Assembly (NCBI GenBank): GCA_019459055.1
Contig: JAIBEI010000009.1
Location: 1 to 64,000 of the forward strand
From: Thiobacillus sp.
GTDB taxonomy: Bacteria > Pseudomonadota > Gammaproteobacteria > Burkholderiales > Thiobacillaceae
Direction of reading: 5' to 3'
DNA: 64,000 nucleotides
The notes under the pieces: model-generated
Databases searched by the model: none
What the model saw: only the letters and a program-made list of their open reading frames with translations
What the model was told of the DNA's origin: nothing
In this document: positions 40,074 to 50,551 of the stretch, piece after piece
How positions within the stretch are numbered: position 1 is the stretch's first letter
Layout of the letters: every line of letters begins with the position of its first letter
Made by a program: the position numbers and the translations under genes

Positions 40074-40997
40074 ATGAAACTGGCTTTCGTTTTCCCCGGG
40101 CAGGGCTCGCAATCGGTCGGCATGATGCAGGGCTGGGGCGAGCGCGCCGACGTGCGCAATACCTTTGCCGAAGCGTCCGACGCGCTCGGCCAGGACCTGT
40201 GGGCGCTGGTCGCCGACGGCCCGTCCGAACTGCTCAATCAGACCGTCAATACCCAGCCCACCATGCTGGCGGCCGATGTCGCCGTCTGGCGCGTGTGGCA
40301 GGCCGCAGGCGGCGCGACGCCGGCGCTGCTGGCGGGACACAGCCTCGGCGAATATGCCGCGCTGGTGGCTGCCGGGGCGCTGAATTTCGCTGACGCGATC
40401 AGGCTGGTGCGTTTCCGCGCCGAGGCGATGCAGGCGGCGGTGCCCGAAGGTATCGGCGCCATGGCGGCGATCCTGGGCCTGGACGACGATGCCGTGCGCG
40501 CGGTATGCAGTGAAGCCGCAGCCGGCGAGGTGGTCGAGGCGGTGAATCTGAACTCGCCCGGCCAGGTGGTGATTGCAGGCAACAAGGCCGCAGTCGAGCG
40601 CGCGATGGCGCTGGCGAAGGAAAAAGGCGCCAAACGCGCGCTGCCGCTGCCGGTTTCCGTGCCGTCGCACTCATCGCTGATGCTGCCGGCCGCCGAGAAG
40701 CTGCTGGCGCATCTGCAGCGCGTGGCGATCGCGACCCCGGCGATTCCCGTGCTGCACAACACCGATGTGCAAAGCCACAATGAGGTGGATGCAATCCGTG
40801 CCGCGCTGGCGAAGCAGTTGCATACCCCAGTGCGCTGGGTCGAGACCGTGCAGGCACTGAAGGCCGCCGGCATCGAGCGCGTGATCGAATGCGGCCCCGG
40901 CAAGGTGCTGGCGGGCCTCGCCAAGCGCATCGACGACAGTCTGCCGGCGGTGGCGCTGGTGGACGAAGCCAGCCTTGCGGCCGCACTCAGTCACTAA
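40074..40997 (+). CDS. fabD: Malonyl CoA-acyl carrier protein transacylase
   Basis: A 307-residue FabD: FPGQGSQSVGM near residue 6, nucleophile Ser in GHSLGEYAAL near 91, Arg in RFRAEAMQ and His in VSVPSHSSLM near 200. It loads malonyl groups on ACP. AGGAAG precedes ATG 40074; the upstream in-frame TTG at 40071 is ignored. Confidence 0.97.
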   Translation: MKLAFVFPGQGSQSVGMMQGWGERADVRNTFAEASDALGQDLWALVADGPSELLNQTVNTQPTMLAADVAVWRVWQAAGGATPALLAGHSLGEYAALVAAGALNFADAIRLVRFRAEAMQAAVPEGIGAMAAILGLDDDAVRAVCSEAAAGEVVEAVNLNSPGQVVIAGNKAAVERAMALAKEKGAKRALPLPVSVPSHSSLMLPAAEKLLAHLQRVAIATPAIPVLHNTDVQSHNEVDAIRAALAKQLHTPVRWVETVQALKAAGIERVIECGPGKVLAGLAKRIDDSLPAVALVDEASLAAALSH

Positions 40998-41006
40998 GGA
41001 GACCCC

Positions 41007-41747
41007 ATGCAAGGACAACAAATCGCGTTAGTGACCGGCGCCAGCCGTGGAATCGGCCAGGCGATCGCGCTGGCACTCGGCCAGGCGGGTGCTACCGTGG
41101 TCGGTACCGCCACCAGCGACAAGGGCGCGCAGGCCATCAGCGATTACCTCGCCGCAGCCAACATCAAGGGCAGCGGCATGAAGCTCAACGTCACCGACGC
41201 TGCCGAGGTCGACGCCGTCATCGCAGCGATCACTGCGCAATTCGGCGACATCGGCATCCTGGTCAACAACGCCGGCATCACCCGCGACAACCTCTTGATG
41301 CGGATGAAGGACGAGGAGTGGGACGACATTCTGGCAACCAACCTCACTTCCGTGTTCCGTCTCTCTCGCGCGGTGCTGCGCGCAATGATGAAGGCGCGGG
41401 CCGGGCGCATCATTTCCATTGCTTCGGTGGTGGGCGCGATGGGCAACGCCGGGCAGACCAACTATAGCGCGGCCAAGGCCGGCATCATGGGCTTCACCAA
41501 GTCGCTGGCGCGCGAGGTCGGCAGCCGCAACATCACGGTCAACTGCGTGGCGCCGGGCTTCATCGACACCGACATGACGCGCGCGCTGCCCGATGCGCAG
41601 CGGCAGGCGCTGCTGGCGCACATCCCGCTGGGTCGGCTGGGCGCGGCGGAAGACATCGCGCAGGCCGTCGCGTTTCTGGCGTCGCCCGCAGCGGGCTATA
41701 TTTCCGGCACCACCCTGCATGTAAACGGCGGAATGTACATGGCATAG
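41007..41747 (+). CDS. fabG: 3-oxoacyl-ACP reductase
   Basis: A 246-residue SDR enzyme: [12 protein letters not shown] cofactor motif near residues 10-21, NNAGIT near 87, catalytic Ser in [12 protein letters not shown] and Tyr/Lys in NYSAAKAG near 151-155, and C-terminal GGMYMA. NADPH-dependent reduction in the fatty-acid cycle. AAGGAGA is six bases before ATG. Confidence 0.97.
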   Translation: MQGQQIALVTGASRGIGQAIALALGQAGATVVGTATSDKGAQAISDYLAAANIKGSGMKLNVTDAAEVDAVIAAITAQFGDIGILVNNAGITRDNLLMRMKDEEWDDILATNLTSVFRLSRAVLRAMMKARAGRIISIASVVGAMGNAGQTNYSAAKAGIMGFTKSLAREVGSRNITVNCVAPGFIDTDMTRALPDAQRQALLAHIPLGRLGAAEDIAQAVAFLASPAAGYISGTTLHVNGGMYMA

Positions 41748-41749
41748 CC

Positions 41750-41811
41750 ACCAAACAAAGTTTGGTAGAATCGCGAAGTTTTATTTTTCCGGGCTTCAAT
41801 GTATTGAAGCC
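41750..41811 (+). promoter_or_regulatory. acpP leader: extended -10 promoter and two hairpins
   Basis: A perfect seven-pair hairpin ACCAAAC-AAA-GTTTGGT (41750-41766) is followed directly by TGGTAGAAT, an extended -10 box (41763-41771). A second stem GGCTTCAAT/ATTGAAGCC (41792-41811) lies in the leader 25 bases before acpP. An internal promoter would explain the high ACP level needed; the hairpins may stabilise or attenuate mRNA. No -35 match. Confidence 0.5.
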
Positions 41812-41836
41812 TAATTTCAAGAAGAGAGGATCAGTA

Positions 41837-42070
41837 ATGGAAAACGTACAGCGTGTAATTAAAGTCGTCGCCGAGCAACTGGGCGTCAATGAGGCAGACA
41901 TCAAGAACGAGTCTTCCTTCGTCGGTGATCTGGGTGCTGATTCGCTCGATACGGTCGAACTGGTGATGGCGCTGGAAGAAGAATTCGGCTGCGAGATTCC
42001 CGACGAGGACGCAGAAAAGATCACCACCGTCCAGCAGGCGATTGATTACGTCAACAGCCATTCGAGCTGA
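41837..42070 (+). CDS. acpP: Acyl carrier protein
   Basis: A 77-residue acidic ACP with the phosphopantetheine site [20 protein letters not shown] (Ser at 37). Start ATG 41837 after AGAGAGGA. It carries acyl chains for the enzymes encoded around it. Confidence 0.98.
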   Translation: MENVQRVIKVVAEQLGVNEADIKNESSFVGDLGADSLDTVELVMALEEEFGCEIPDEDAEKITTVQQAIDYVNSHSS

Positions 42071-42099
42071 TCGTTCACCCCAGTCAAGAGGACTGCGTT

Positions 42100-43332
42100 T
42101 TGTCCAAACGTCGCGTCGTCGTCACCGGGCTGGGGATCGTCTCCCCGGTCGGCAATACCATACCGGAAGCCTGGGACAACCTGGTTGCCGGACGTAGCGG
42201 AATCGCCCGGATTACCCGTTTCGATCCTTCACCTTTCACCTCGCAGATTGCGGGCGAGGTCAGGGATTTTGACGTTGCGCAATATCTCAACCCGAAAGAA
42301 GCGCGCCGCATGGATGTCTTCATCCAGTTCGGCGTGGCCGCCGGCATTCAGGCGATACGGGACTCTGGCATCGAGGTTACCGAAGCCAACGCCGAGCGCA
42401 TCGGCATCAATATCGGTTCCGGGATCGGCGGCCTGCCGCTGATCGAGGAGACCCACACCCTGCTGATGGAATCCGGCCCAAGGAAGATTTCCCCCTTCTT
42501 CATTCCGGGCTCCATCATCAACATGATTTCCGGCAACCTTTCCATTCTGTACGGGATAAAAGGCCCCAACCTGGCGGTCGTCACCGCCTGCACCACCGGC
42601 CTGCATGCGGTGGGCCTGTCCGCCCGCATGATCGAGCATGGCGACGCCGATGTGATGGTCGCCGGCGGCGCCGAGTGCGCGACGTCGCCGCTGGGCCTGG
42701 GCGGCTTCGCCGCCGCACGCGCGCTGTCCACCCGCAACGACGACCCGGCTACTGCCAGCCGTCCGTGGGACAAGGATCGCGACGGCTTTGTGCTGGGCGA
42801 GGGCGCCGGCGTGCTGGTGCTCGAAGAGTACGAGCACGCCAAAAATCGCGGTGCAAAGATCTACGCCGAGGTGGTGGGCTTTGGCATGAGCGGCGACGCC
42901 TACCATGTGACGTCGCCGAGCACCGACGGCCCCAAGCGTTCGATGCTGAACGCGATGCGCGATGCCGGCGTCAATGCCGACCAGATCGATTACATCAACG
43001 CGCACGGCACCTCGACGCCGATGGGCGACAAGAACGAAACCGATGCGATCAAGCTCGCGCTGGGCGACGCGGCCTACAGGACGGTGGTCAATTCGACCAA
43101 GTCGATGACCGGCCACCTGCTGGGCGGCGCCGGCGGCGTCGAGTCGGTATTCACCGTGCTGGCAGTGCATCATCAGGTGTCGCCACCGACCATCAATATC
43201 TTTTCGCAAGACCCGGAGTGCGACCTCGATTACTGCGCCAACACCGCGCGTGACCTGAAGATCGACTTTGCGCTCAAGAACAACTTCGGGTTTGGCGGCA
43301 CCAACGGTTCGCTGGTCTTCAAACGCGCTTGA
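42100..43332 (+). CDS. fabF: Beta-ketoacyl-ACP synthase II
   Basis: A 410-residue KAS II: active Cys in [10 protein letters not shown] near 164, His in [11 protein letters not shown] near 303 and His in [12 protein letters not shown] near 340. TTG start at 42100 behind AAGAGGA. It elongates acyl-ACP. It keeps T-A-C-T-T-G where E. coli FabF has T-A-C-T-S-G. The stop overlaps the pabB start (TTGA). Confidence 0.96.
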   Translation: MSKRRVVVTGLGIVSPVGNTIPEAWDNLVAGRSGIARITRFDPSPFTSQIAGEVRDFDVAQYLNPKEARRMDVFIQFGVAAGIQAIRDSGIEVTEANAERIGINIGSGIGGLPLIEETHTLLMESGPRKISPFFIPGSIINMISGNLSILYGIKGPNLAVVTACTTGLHAVGLSARMIEHGDADVMVAGGAECATSPLGLGGFAAARALSTRNDDPATASRPWDKDRDGFVLGEGAGVLVLEEYEHAKNRGAKIYAEVVGFGMSGDAYHVTSPSTDGPKRSMLNAMRDAGVNADQIDYINAHGTSTPMGDKNETDAIKLALGDAAYRTVVNSTKSMTGHLLGGAGGVESVFTVLAVHHQVSPPTINIFSQDPECDLDYCANTARDLKIDFALKNNFGFGGTNGSLVFKRA

Positions 43333-44678
43333 CCTTCGCCGCGGACCGCCTGGCCACGCCCGAGATCCGGGAATGGCCGTTGCAGGCAGGGCAAGCGCGG
43401 CCTGATCTGGTCCGGCTTCAGGCGTCCGATCCGCAGCGTTATCCCGGCCTGTTTCTCGGCAGTGGCGACACCGGCTGGGATGTGCTGTTTGCGTTTCCGC
43501 AGGACACCACGCACATCACCGTTGCCGATGGCCTGCGCGGATTGCAGGCGCATCCGGCGATGCAGCTTCAGCCGCTCCGCTCCGCCCGATCCGACCATGG
43601 CCTGCCGTTTAGCGGCGGCTGGCTGTGCGCGTTCGCGTATGAGCTGGGCGGGTTGTTCGAGCCCAGCGTGGGGCTGGCCGGGGATGCCGATTTCCCCCTC
43701 GTCTGGCTGACCCGCATTCCGGCGGCGATCCTGTTCGACCGCCACAACGGGCGTTGCGTACTGGTGGCCGAATCCGGCCGGCACGCGCTGATCGACAGCA
43801 TGGCGCGCGACCTGGCGCAGGCGCTGCCCCCCGTCCCCGCTTTGCCGGCGCTCACCGTCCTGCAGGAGGACGACCCTGCCGCCTTTCTGGCAGGGGTCGC
43901 GCGCATTCAGGACTATATCCATGCCGGCGATGTGTTCCAGGTGAATCTGTCGCGCGGCTGGCAGGCCGAATTCGGCGCCCCGGTCGCGCCCGCATCGCTG
44001 TTTGCGCGGCTGATGGAGAAGAATCCCGCGCCGTTTTCGGCGCTGCTGCAGATGGATGAGTGGGCGATCGTGAGCTCGTCGCCCGAGCGGCTGGTCCGTC
44101 TCGACCGCAGTGGCCGCCTGGAAACGCGGCCGATTGCCGGCACCCATCCCAGAAGCGAAGATGCTGTGGAAGACGCTGCCCTGCGCGCACGCCTGCAGGC
44201 GCATCCCAAGGAACGCGCCGAACACGTCATGCTGGTCGACCTGGAACGCAACGATCTGGGGCGGGTATGCGAACCCGGCAGCGTGAAGGTGGCGGCACTG
44301 ATGGAAATCACCAGCTACCGCCACGTGCACCACATCGAATCCACCGTTTGCGGGCAGTTGCGCGCGGAGATGCGCGTGCTCGACGCCTTGCGCGCGGTGT
44401 TTCCGGGCGGCACCATCACCGGCTGTCCCAAGGTGCGCACCATGCAGATCATTCATGAATTGGAGCAGACGCCGCGCCGCAGCTATACCGGCAGCGTCGG
44501 CTACATCAATCGCGACGGCAGCTTCGATTTCAACATCCTCATCCGCAGCTTCCAGTTGCGCGGGCGCGCGCTGAGCTTCCGCGCCGGCGCCGGCATCGTG
44601 GCCGACTCCGTCGCCACGCGCGAACTCGACGAAACCCGCGCCAAAGCCCGCGGCCTGCTGCGCGCGCTTGAACCATGA
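43329..44678 (+). CDS. pabB: Aminodeoxychorismate synthase component I
   Basis: A 449-residue chorismate-binding enzyme. [19 protein letters not shown], the motif [24 protein letters not shown], and [18 protein letters not shown] are as in PabB/TrpE. The pabC gene next door supports PabB (4-amino-4-deoxychorismate for folate). The motif has Ala where E. coli PabB has the Lys of PIKGT, so anthranilate-synthase-like chemistry cannot be ruled out by motif alone. TTG start 43329, coupled to fabF. Confidence 0.9.
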   Translation: MTFAADRLATPEIREWPLQAGQARPDLVRLQASDPQRYPGLFLGSGDTGWDVLFAFPQDTTHITVADGLRGLQAHPAMQLQPLRSARSDHGLPFSGGWLCAFAYELGGLFEPSVGLAGDADFPLVWLTRIPAAILFDRHNGRCVLVAESGRHALIDSMARDLAQALPPVPALPALTVLQEDDPAAFLAGVARIQDYIHAGDVFQVNLSRGWQAEFGAPVAPASLFARLMEKNPAPFSALLQMDEWAIVSSSPERLVRLDRSGRLETRPIAGTHPRSEDAVEDAALRARLQAHPKERAEHVMLVDLERNDLGRVCEPGSVKVAALMEITSYRHVHHIESTVCGQLRAEMRVLDALRAVFPGGTITGCPKVRTMQIIHELEQTPRRSYTGSVGYINRDGSFDFNILIRSFQLRGRALSFRAGAGIVADSVATRELDETRAKARGLLRALEP

Positions 44679-45484
44679 TCCTGGTCAATGGCCTGCCCGC
44701 AGAAACCGTGAACGTGCTGGACCGTGGGCTGGCCTACGGCGACGGCGTATTCCGCACCCTGCGCACGCACGCCGGCCAGCCGCTGTGGTGGCGCGACCAG
44801 TACGCCAAACTGGCCGCAGACGCTGCGGCGCTGGCGCTGGCGTGTCCCGACGAAGCAGGATTGCTCGCCGAAGTCTGCCAGGTGGCCGAAGCAGGGCAGG
44901 GTGTCGTCAAGATCATGCTCACGCGGGGCGCCGGCGCACGCGGCTATGCGCCGCCTGCAGCGCAGGCTTGCACCCGCATCGTGCTGTCCACGCCCTTGCC
45001 GCCGCATGCCCGGCCCGACGCGGCAGTCGATGTCACGGCACGCTGGTGCACGCTGCGCCTGGCGCGGCAGCCGCGGCTGGCCGGGATCAAGCACCTGAAC
45101 CGGCTGGAGAACGTGCTGGCGCGGGCGGAATGGAACGACCCCGAAATTTTCGAGGGACTGCTGTGCGACGACAGCGGCGCTGTGATCGGCGGTGTGATGA
45201 GCAATCTCCTGATTGCGAAGGCGGGCGAACTGTTCACCCCGGATCTGAGTCAGAGCGGGGTGGCCGGCGTGGCCAGAGCGCGGCTGTTGCGTGCCCTGGC
45301 GCGTCGCGGCATCCCCGCCCATATCGCCTGCTTGTCGCCAGACGCTATACTCGCTGCCGATGAAGTGATGATCTGCAACAGCATCATCGGGGTGCGCCGC
45401 GTGGCCCGCCTGGATGACGCGACCTGGTCGCCCGCGGGCTGGACCGATACTTTGAAAACCGCCTTGGATGATGAAGTCGATTAA
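44675..45484 (+). CDS. pabC: Aminodeoxychorismate lyase
   Basis: A 269-residue fold-type IV PLP enzyme: GLAYGDGVFRTLR near 18-30, KHLNRLENVLARAEW (PLP Lys) near 140, GVMSNLLIAKAGEL near 172. It forms 4-aminobenzoate and pyruvate. ATGA overlap with pabB ensures paired synthesis. Confidence 0.95.
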   Translation: MILVNGLPAETVNVLDRGLAYGDGVFRTLRTHAGQPLWWRDQYAKLAADAAALALACPDEAGLLAEVCQVAEAGQGVVKIMLTRGAGARGYAPPAAQACTRIVLSTPLPPHARPDAAVDVTARWCTLRLARQPRLAGIKHLNRLENVLARAEWNDPEIFEGLLCDDSGAVIGGVMSNLLIAKAGELFTPDLSQSGVAGVARARLLRALARRGIPAHIACLSPDAILAADEVMICNSIIGVRRVARLDDATWSPAGWTDTLKTALDDEVD

Positions 45485-46457
45485 GCGATTGTTCGTGCTT
45501 GCCGCGCTGGCAGCGCTGCTGCTGGCCGGCGGGTTGGCCTGGTACGCCAACCAGCCCCTGCGCATCGAGCCCCTGCCGAAGACCATCAACGTGGTTCCCG
45601 GCACCCACTTGCGGAGCCTGAGCGCGATGCTGGAGCGCGAAGGCGTGATCGGCAATGCGCAGGTGTTCTGGCTGCTCGGCCGCGTGCTCGGCAAGGCGGG
45701 GACGCTCAAGGTCGGCGTGTATACGCTCGACAGGCCGCTGACGCCGCTGGAGCTCTATGACAAGATCCAGCGCGGCGAAGTCTCGCAGGCCATCGTCCAG
45801 TTCATCGAAGGCTGGAATTGGCGCGAGGTGCGCGCAGTCCTTGCCGCGCAGCCGCTGTTGAAGCACGACAGCGCCGGCATGAGCGATGCCGAGCTGCTGC
45901 AGGCGATCGGCGCCGAACAGAGCCATCCCGAAGGCCTTTTCTTCCCCGACACCTATTCCTACGCACCGCATTCGTCCGACCTCAACGTATTGCGCCACGC
46001 CTATCGCCTGCAGCGGGGAAAGCTCATGGCCGCCTGGGAAACCCGCGCGCCGGACCTGCCGTATCGCACCCCGTATGAAGCGCTCATCATGGCGTCGATC
46101 GTGGAAAAGGAAACCGGCGCGGCATTCGAGCGTCCGACAATTGCCGGGGTGTTCATCAACCGGATCCGGCTGGGGATGCGCCTGCAAACCGATCCCACCG
46201 TGATCTACGGACTGGGCGAGCGCTTCGACGGCAACCTCCGCCGCATCGACCTGCAAACCGACACGCCCTACAACACCTATACCCGCATCGGCCTGCCGCC
46301 GACGCCGATTGCGATGCCCAGCGAGGCGGCGATCCGGGCTGCGCTCAACCCGGCCAAAACCGATGCCCTGTACTTTGTCTCGCGCAATGACGGCACTCAT
46401 ATATTTTCCCGCAACCTCGACGCGCACAACCGTGCAGTGAACCGCTACCAGCGATGA
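45468..46457 (+). CDS. mltG: Endolytic murein transglycosylase
   Basis: A 329-residue inner-membrane protein with one N-terminal anchor (about residues 5-25) and a YceG domain. The catalytic Glu lies in [20 protein letters not shown] near 212, followed by [17 protein letters not shown]. It cuts nascent glycan strands and sets chain length. Starts inside pabC (ATG 45468 or 45471) and overlaps tmk (ATGA). Confidence 0.96.
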   Translation: MMKSIKRLFVLAALAALLLAGGLAWYANQPLRIEPLPKTINVVPGTHLRSLSAMLEREGVIGNAQVFWLLGRVLGKAGTLKVGVYTLDRPLTPLELYDKIQRGEVSQAIVQFIEGWNWREVRAVLAAQPLLKHDSAGMSDAELLQAIGAEQSHPEGLFFPDTYSYAPHSSDLNVLRHAYRLQRGKLMAAWETRAPDLPYRTPYEALIMASIVEKETGAAFERPTIAGVFINRIRLGMRLQTDPTVIYGLGERFDGNLRRIDLQTDTPYNTYTRIGLPPTPIAMPSEAAIRAALNPAKTDALYFVSRNDGTHIFSRNLDAHNRAVNRYQR

Positions 46458-47068
46458 CCGCATCCGGCAAATTCATCACCCTCGAAGGCGTCGACGGCGC
46501 CGGCAAGAGCACCCATCTGGATTTCGTCGCCGACTGGCTGCGCCGGCAGGGCCATGAGGTCATCGTCACCCGCGAGCCCGGCGGCACCACGCTCGGCGAA
46601 ACCCTGCGCGAACTTCTGCTGCACCAGGAGATGGACGCCGACACCGAGCTGCTGCTGATGTTCGCCGCGCGCCAGGAGCACCTGGCGCGTCTGATCCTGC
46701 CGGCGCTGGCGCGTGGCGCGTGGGTGGTGTCCGACCGCTTCACCGATGCCAGCTACGCCTACCAGTGCGGTGGGCGCGGCATCGCCGCGGAACGCGTCGC
46801 TGCGCTGGAAGCCTGGGTGCAGCGCGGCTTTCAGCCCGATCTCACCCTGCTGTTCGACGTGCCGCCGGCGGTGGCGGAGGCGCGCCGCTCGGCCGCACGC
46901 ACCGCCGACCGTTTCGAGCGCGAGGCCGACAGCTTTTTCAGCCGCGTGCGCCACGCCTACCTCGAGCGCGCGCAGGCCGAGCCCGGCCGCATTCGCGTGC
47001 TGGATGCGCGGCACAGCATCGCCGAATTGCAGACCGAAATCGGCCAGCTGTTGCAGGGGCTGGCGTGA
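46454..47068 (+). CDS. tmk: Thymidylate kinase
   Basis: A 204-residue kinase with P-loop [11 protein letters not shown] near residues 9-19, [11 protein letters not shown] near 36, and [11 protein letters not shown] near 94 (DRY/F motif). LID region [14 protein letters not shown] is of the E. coli type. Makes dTDP. Overlaps both neighbours. Confidence 0.97.
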   Translation: MTASGKFITLEGVDGAGKSTHLDFVADWLRRQGHEVIVTREPGGTTLGETLRELLLHQEMDADTELLLMFAARQEHLARLILPALARGAWVVSDRFTDASYAYQCGGRGIAAERVAALEAWVQRGFQPDLTLLFDVPPAVAEARRSAARTADRFEREADSFFSRVRHAYLERAQAEPGRIRVLDARHSIAELQTEIGQLLQGLA

Positions 47069-48048
47069 GCGCGCCGTATCCCTGGCTGGAAGCGTCCTGG
47101 CAGCGCCTGCTGGCGGGACGTGGACGTCCCGCCCAGGCCCTGCTGCTGGCCGGGCCACGCGGGGTGGGCAAGGGCGCGCTGGCGCTGGCGTGGGCGCAGG
47201 CCCTGTTGTGCGAAGCGCCGCTCGCCGACGGCACGGCCTGTGGTACGTGCCCCGCCTGCCACTGGTTCGGCACCGGCGGGCATCCGGATTTTCGGCTGGT
47301 CACCCTGCAGGAGAAAACCGGCAAGGAAGGCGAGACCCGGATGGCCACCGCTATCGAGGTCGACCAGGCGCGCGAGGCGGTCGATTACGTCCAGCTTTCC
47401 ACCTACCGTGCGGGGTTTCGGGTGGTGCTGGTCAATCCGGCCGACAGCCTCAACCTGGCGGCCGCCAATGCCCTGTTAAAGGTATTGGAGGAGCCGCCGT
47501 TACATACGGTGTTCGTGCTGGTCTCGGATCAACCGCGACGGCTGCTGCCGACCATTCGCAGCCGCTGCACCCGGCTCGACATCGGCCTGCCGCCAATCGA
47601 CCAGGCGGCGCAGTGGCTGGCAGGGCAGGGTGTGGACGATGCGAAGAACCTGCTGGCGCTCTCCGGCGGCACGCCGCTCGACGCACAGCGATGGGCCGAC
47701 AGCGGCGAGCTGGATGAACGCCGCAGCGTGCTGGAAGGCTTGGCGCGTCCCGACCTGCTTGATCCGGTGACGCTGGGTGACCGCTTCAAAACGGTCGGCC
47801 CGCAGACCTGGCACAACGTGGCATACAAGTGGCTGGGCGATTTGCTGGCGGTCAAGTTGCAGGGCAGCGTGCAGTTCAACCGCGATTTTTCCGAGGTGCT
47901 GGTGCGGCTGGGGGGAAAGGCCGATCTGGCGAAGCTGCTGGCGCTCGCCAGAATGCAGGCGAACGAAGGCCGGACGCTGGCCCATCCGCTCAACCGCAGC
48001 CTGCAGCTGGAAGCCTGGCTGATTCAGTACCGGCATCTGTTTGATTGA
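47065..48048 (+). CDS. holB: DNA polymerase III subunit delta'
   Basis: A 327-residue clamp-loader subunit. P-loop-like [13 protein letters not shown] near 27-39, a zinc module [10 protein letters not shown] near 58-67, [11 protein letters not shown] and [11 protein letters not shown] (the SRC motif). GTG start 47065 overlaps the tmk stop. Standard neighbour of tmk in betaproteobacteria. Confidence 0.95.
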   Translation: MSAPYPWLEASWQRLLAGRGRPAQALLLAGPRGVGKGALALAWAQALLCEAPLADGTACGTCPACHWFGTGGHPDFRLVTLQEKTGKEGETRMATAIEVDQAREAVDYVQLSTYRAGFRVVLVNPADSLNLAAANALLKVLEEPPLHTVFVLVSDQPRRLLPTIRSRCTRLDIGLPPIDQAAQWLAGQGVDDAKNLLALSGGTPLDAQRWADSGELDERRSVLEGLARPDLLDPVTLGDRFKTVGPQTWHNVAYKWLGDLLAVKLQGSVQFNRDFSEVLVRLGGKADLAKLLALARMQANEGRTLAHPLNRSLQLEAWLIQYRHLFD

Positions 48049-48070
48049 ACACGCCCTAAGAGAGTTGAAT

Positions 48071-48442
48071 ATGAATGCAGCAGTCAATGATGTCGCAGCA
48101 CCCGTCCGCCCCGGCGTGCTTTCCCTGTCGATCAAGGAAAAATCCGCGCTGTTTGCGGCCTACATGCCTTTCATCAAGGGGGGCGGGCTGTTCATTCCCA
48201 CCAACAAAAGCTACAGAATGGGAGAGGAAGTGTTCATGCTGCTGACCCTGATGGATGACCCCGCCAGGCTACCGGTGTCGGGCAAGGTGGTGTGGCTGAC
48301 GCCTTCGGGCGCGCATGGCAGCCGCACCCAGGGGGTGGGCGTGCAGTTCGCCTTCAACGAAAGCGGCAAGTCGGCGCAAAACAAGATTGAAGGTTTTCTC
48401 GGCGGTTCGTTAAAATCGGTGCGTCCCACGCACACCATGTAG
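48071..48442 (+). CDS. PilZ-domain protein
   Basis: A 123-residue protein of the type IV pilus PilZ type encoded after holB. GGGLFIPTNKSYRMGEEVFMLLTLMD, GKVVWLTPSGAHGSRTQGVGVQF follow the family. The N-terminal RxxxR that binds c-di-GMP is missing, as in Pseudomonas PilZ itself, so it may work through protein contacts (PilB/FimX-like). Start ATG 48071. Confidence 0.92.
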   Translation: MNAAVNDVAAPVRPGVLSLSIKEKSALFAAYMPFIKGGGLFIPTNKSYRMGEEVFMLLTLMDDPARLPVSGKVVWLTPSGAHGSRTQGVGVQFAFNESGKSAQNKIEGFLGGSLKSVRPTHTM

Positions 48443-48547
48443 TACAGGTACAAGATTCAAGCCGCAAGAGCGGCGCCGAGTCCCTTCAAAAATCATGGCG
48501 CCTTCAGGAGCCTTGCATCTTGTGACTTGGATCCCTGTGTCTGACCT

Positions 48548-49318
48548 ATGTATATCGATTCCCATTGCCACATCAATTTCCCCGACCTTGCCGGCAAGTT
48601 GCCCGAGGTGTTCGACCTCATGGCGGCGAACCAGGTAAGCCACGCGCTGTGCATCAGCGTGGAGCTGGAAAAATTTCCCGAGATCCGCGCGCTGGCCGAG
48701 GCGCATCCCAATGTCTATGCCTCGGTCGGTGTCCATCCCGACCACGAGGGCTGCACTGAGCCGACGGTGGCGGAACTGGTCGCACTGGCCGACCACCCGA
48801 AGGTGGTGGCGATCGGTGAGACCGGGCTGGATTATTTCCGGCTCGGCGGCGATCTCGAATGGCAGCGCGAGCGTTTTCGCACCCATATCCGCGCCGCGCG
48901 TGCGTGCCAAAAGCCCCTGGTGATCCACACCCGCGCCGCGGCCGACGATACCCTGCGCATCATGCGCGAGGAGCAGGCCGGCGAGGCGGGCGGGGTGATG
49001 CATTGCTTCACCGAGAGCCTGGAAGTGGCCGAAGCTGCAATCGGGCAGGGTTTTTACATTTCGTTTTCCGGCATCGTCACCTTCAAGAATGCCAAGGCCC
49101 TGCGCGAGGTGGCGGCGGCCATCCCGCTGGAGCGCATGCTGATCGAGACCGACTCGCCGTACCTGGCGCCGGCGCCGCATCGCGGACAGACCAACCAGCC
49201 CGGTTACGTCAAGCACGTGGCGGAAGAAATCGCGCGGGTGCGTGGCATCACCGCCGAGGCGGTGGGTGAAATCACGACGCAGAATTTCTTCCGGCTGTTC
49301 GCGTCCGCCCGCCACTGA
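48548..49318 (+). CDS. tatD: TatD-family metal-dependent hydrolase
   Basis: A 256-residue TIM-barrel hydrolase: metal ligands DSHCHINF (residues 4-6), GETGLDYF near 93, HTRAA near 129, MHCFTES near 154, and ETDSPYLAP near 203. TatD proteins are 3'-5' DNases or other hydrolases. A 105-base gap separates it from pilZ and could hold a promoter, none identified. Confidence 0.94.
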   Translation: MYIDSHCHINFPDLAGKLPEVFDLMAANQVSHALCISVELEKFPEIRALAEAHPNVYASVGVHPDHEGCTEPTVAELVALADHPKVVAIGETGLDYFRLGGDLEWQRERFRTHIRAARACQKPLVIHTRAAADDTLRIMREEQAGEAGGVMHCFTESLEVAEAAIGQGFYISFSGIVTFKNAKALREVAAAIPLERMLIETDSPYLAPAPHRGQTNQPGYVKHVAEEIARVRGITAEAVGEITTQNFFRLFASARH

Positions 49319-49358
49319 GGCGTTCAAGCCTGGCCGCCCGGCGGGATCGGGCAATACC

Positions 49359-50165
49359 TTACCCTGCCCGTGCGGCCAGCCTGGTGAGCACGTGCGCCGC
49401 CGCCCGCAGGCCGAAGCTGGCGGTGACACACACCGAAGACCCAAAACCGGCGCAATTGAGCCCATGCAGATGGGCGTCCTCGGGACGTTCGTAGCACACG
49501 CCGCCCTCGACGCTCGGATAGGTGAGGGGCTCGGTGGAATACACGCAGTCGATGCCGAATTTTTTACCCGGTTCGCGCGGAAATCCATGCTCGCGGCGCA
49601 GGCTGGCGCGCACCTTGGACAGCAGGGGATCTTCGGTGGTGCGGGCGAGATCGGCCAGCTGCACCCGGCCGGGGTCGCTCTGGCCGCCGGCGGCGCCGAC
49701 GCACACCAGCCTGATGCGCTGGCGGCGGCAGTGGACGATCAGCGCGGTCTTGGCGCGGGCGCTGTCGATGGCATCCACCACGTAATCGAAACGTTCCGCC
49801 AGCAGCCCGGCGACATTCTCGGGCGTGAGAAACGCATCCACGCAGCTGACCTGGCAGCGGGGATTGATCGCATGGATGCGCGCTTTCATGGCCTCGACCT
49901 TGGACCTGCCGAGTTCGTGCGTCAGCGCATGGATCTGCCGGTTGATGTTGGACTCGGCCAGATGGTCGGGGTCGATCAGGGTAAGCCGGCCGATAGCCGT
50001 GCGCGCCAGCGCCTCTGCGGTCCAGGCCCCGACGCCGCCGATACCGATGACGCACACATGCGCCCGCTGGAAACGCTCGAAGGCAGCCGTGCCGTAAAGC
50101 CGGCGCACGCCGCCAAAACGGCGCTCGAAATCGATCGCGTGTTCGCTATGGAAGAGGTCAGTCAT
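49359..50165 (-). CDS. tcdA: tRNA threonylcarbamoyladenosine dehydratase
   Basis: A 268-residue E1-like ATP-dependent enzyme: nucleotide-binding GIGGVGAWTAEALARTAIGRLTLID near 38, NRQIHAL near 73, DAIDSARAKTALI near 125, and a late GFGSSVCVTASFGLRAA. It cyclises t6A to ct6A in tRNAs. Convergent with tatD. CsdL is its other name. Its catalytic Cys is at the usual late position in VCYERPE. Confidence 0.94.
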   Translation of the reverse strand: MTDLFHSEHAIDFERRFGGVRRLYGTAAFERFQRAHVCVIGIGGVGAWTAEALARTAIGRLTLIDPDHLAESNINRQIHALTHELGRSKVEAMKARIHAINPRCQVSCVDAFLTPENVAGLLAERFDYVVDAIDSARAKTALIVHCRRQRIRLVCVGAAGGQSDPGRVQLADLARTTEDPLLSKVRASLRREHGFPREPGKKFGIDCVYSTEPLTYPSVEGGVCYERPEDAHLHGLNCAGFGSSVCVTASFGLRAAAHVLTRLAARAG

Positions 50166-50551
50166 GAAAGGGCCTGCCAGCTTGTCGTCCGGGGATCGGC
50201 AGGCATCAGGATATCAGGCGGCGGTTGTGGCGCGAATCATCCTAGAAACCGTAGTTGGACGCGCCCGAGGGTGCGTCTGATCGGGTGTCTGCCGCGAAGC
50301 AACGACGCCGCGGGCCGGGGCCCGCAAGGAGGCGCGACAAAGGCAGGCGCACGAGCAGGCGTGCCATCGGGCGTGTAGCGGACTTACCCACCGGGTGAAC
50401 GGCATTGAAGGCACTCAATCTTGTGTACATGTGGTATTTGCAAGGGTGAAGCACACCATGCCGGCAGGTCTGTAAATGGGGTTGCTAGAGACAAACCGAG
50501 GGGTCTGGGAGCTGGGCCCACTCGGCTGAAGGATGTCTCCCGGGCGCCGGA
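50166..50551. other. Intergenic region without a supported gene
   Basis: About 385 bases between two minus-strand genes. A minus frame at 50242-50454 is open for 70 codons but shows no family signature, signal or ribosome site, so I leave it unannotated. A GC-rich palindromic stretch (GCCGCGGGCCGGGGCCCGC) is at about 50307-50326. No promoter or terminator was convincing. Confidence 0.4.

Noticed and set aside
49329-49383. Terminator between tatD and tcdA (CTGGCCGC/GCGGCCAG arms)
   Set aside because: The right arm lies within the tcdA coding end and there is no T-run on either strand, so I do not call it a terminator.
50242-50454. 70-codon minus frame before tcdA
   Set aside because: No signal, motif or Shine-Dalgarno; composition like non-coding GC-rich spacer. 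Left unannotated.
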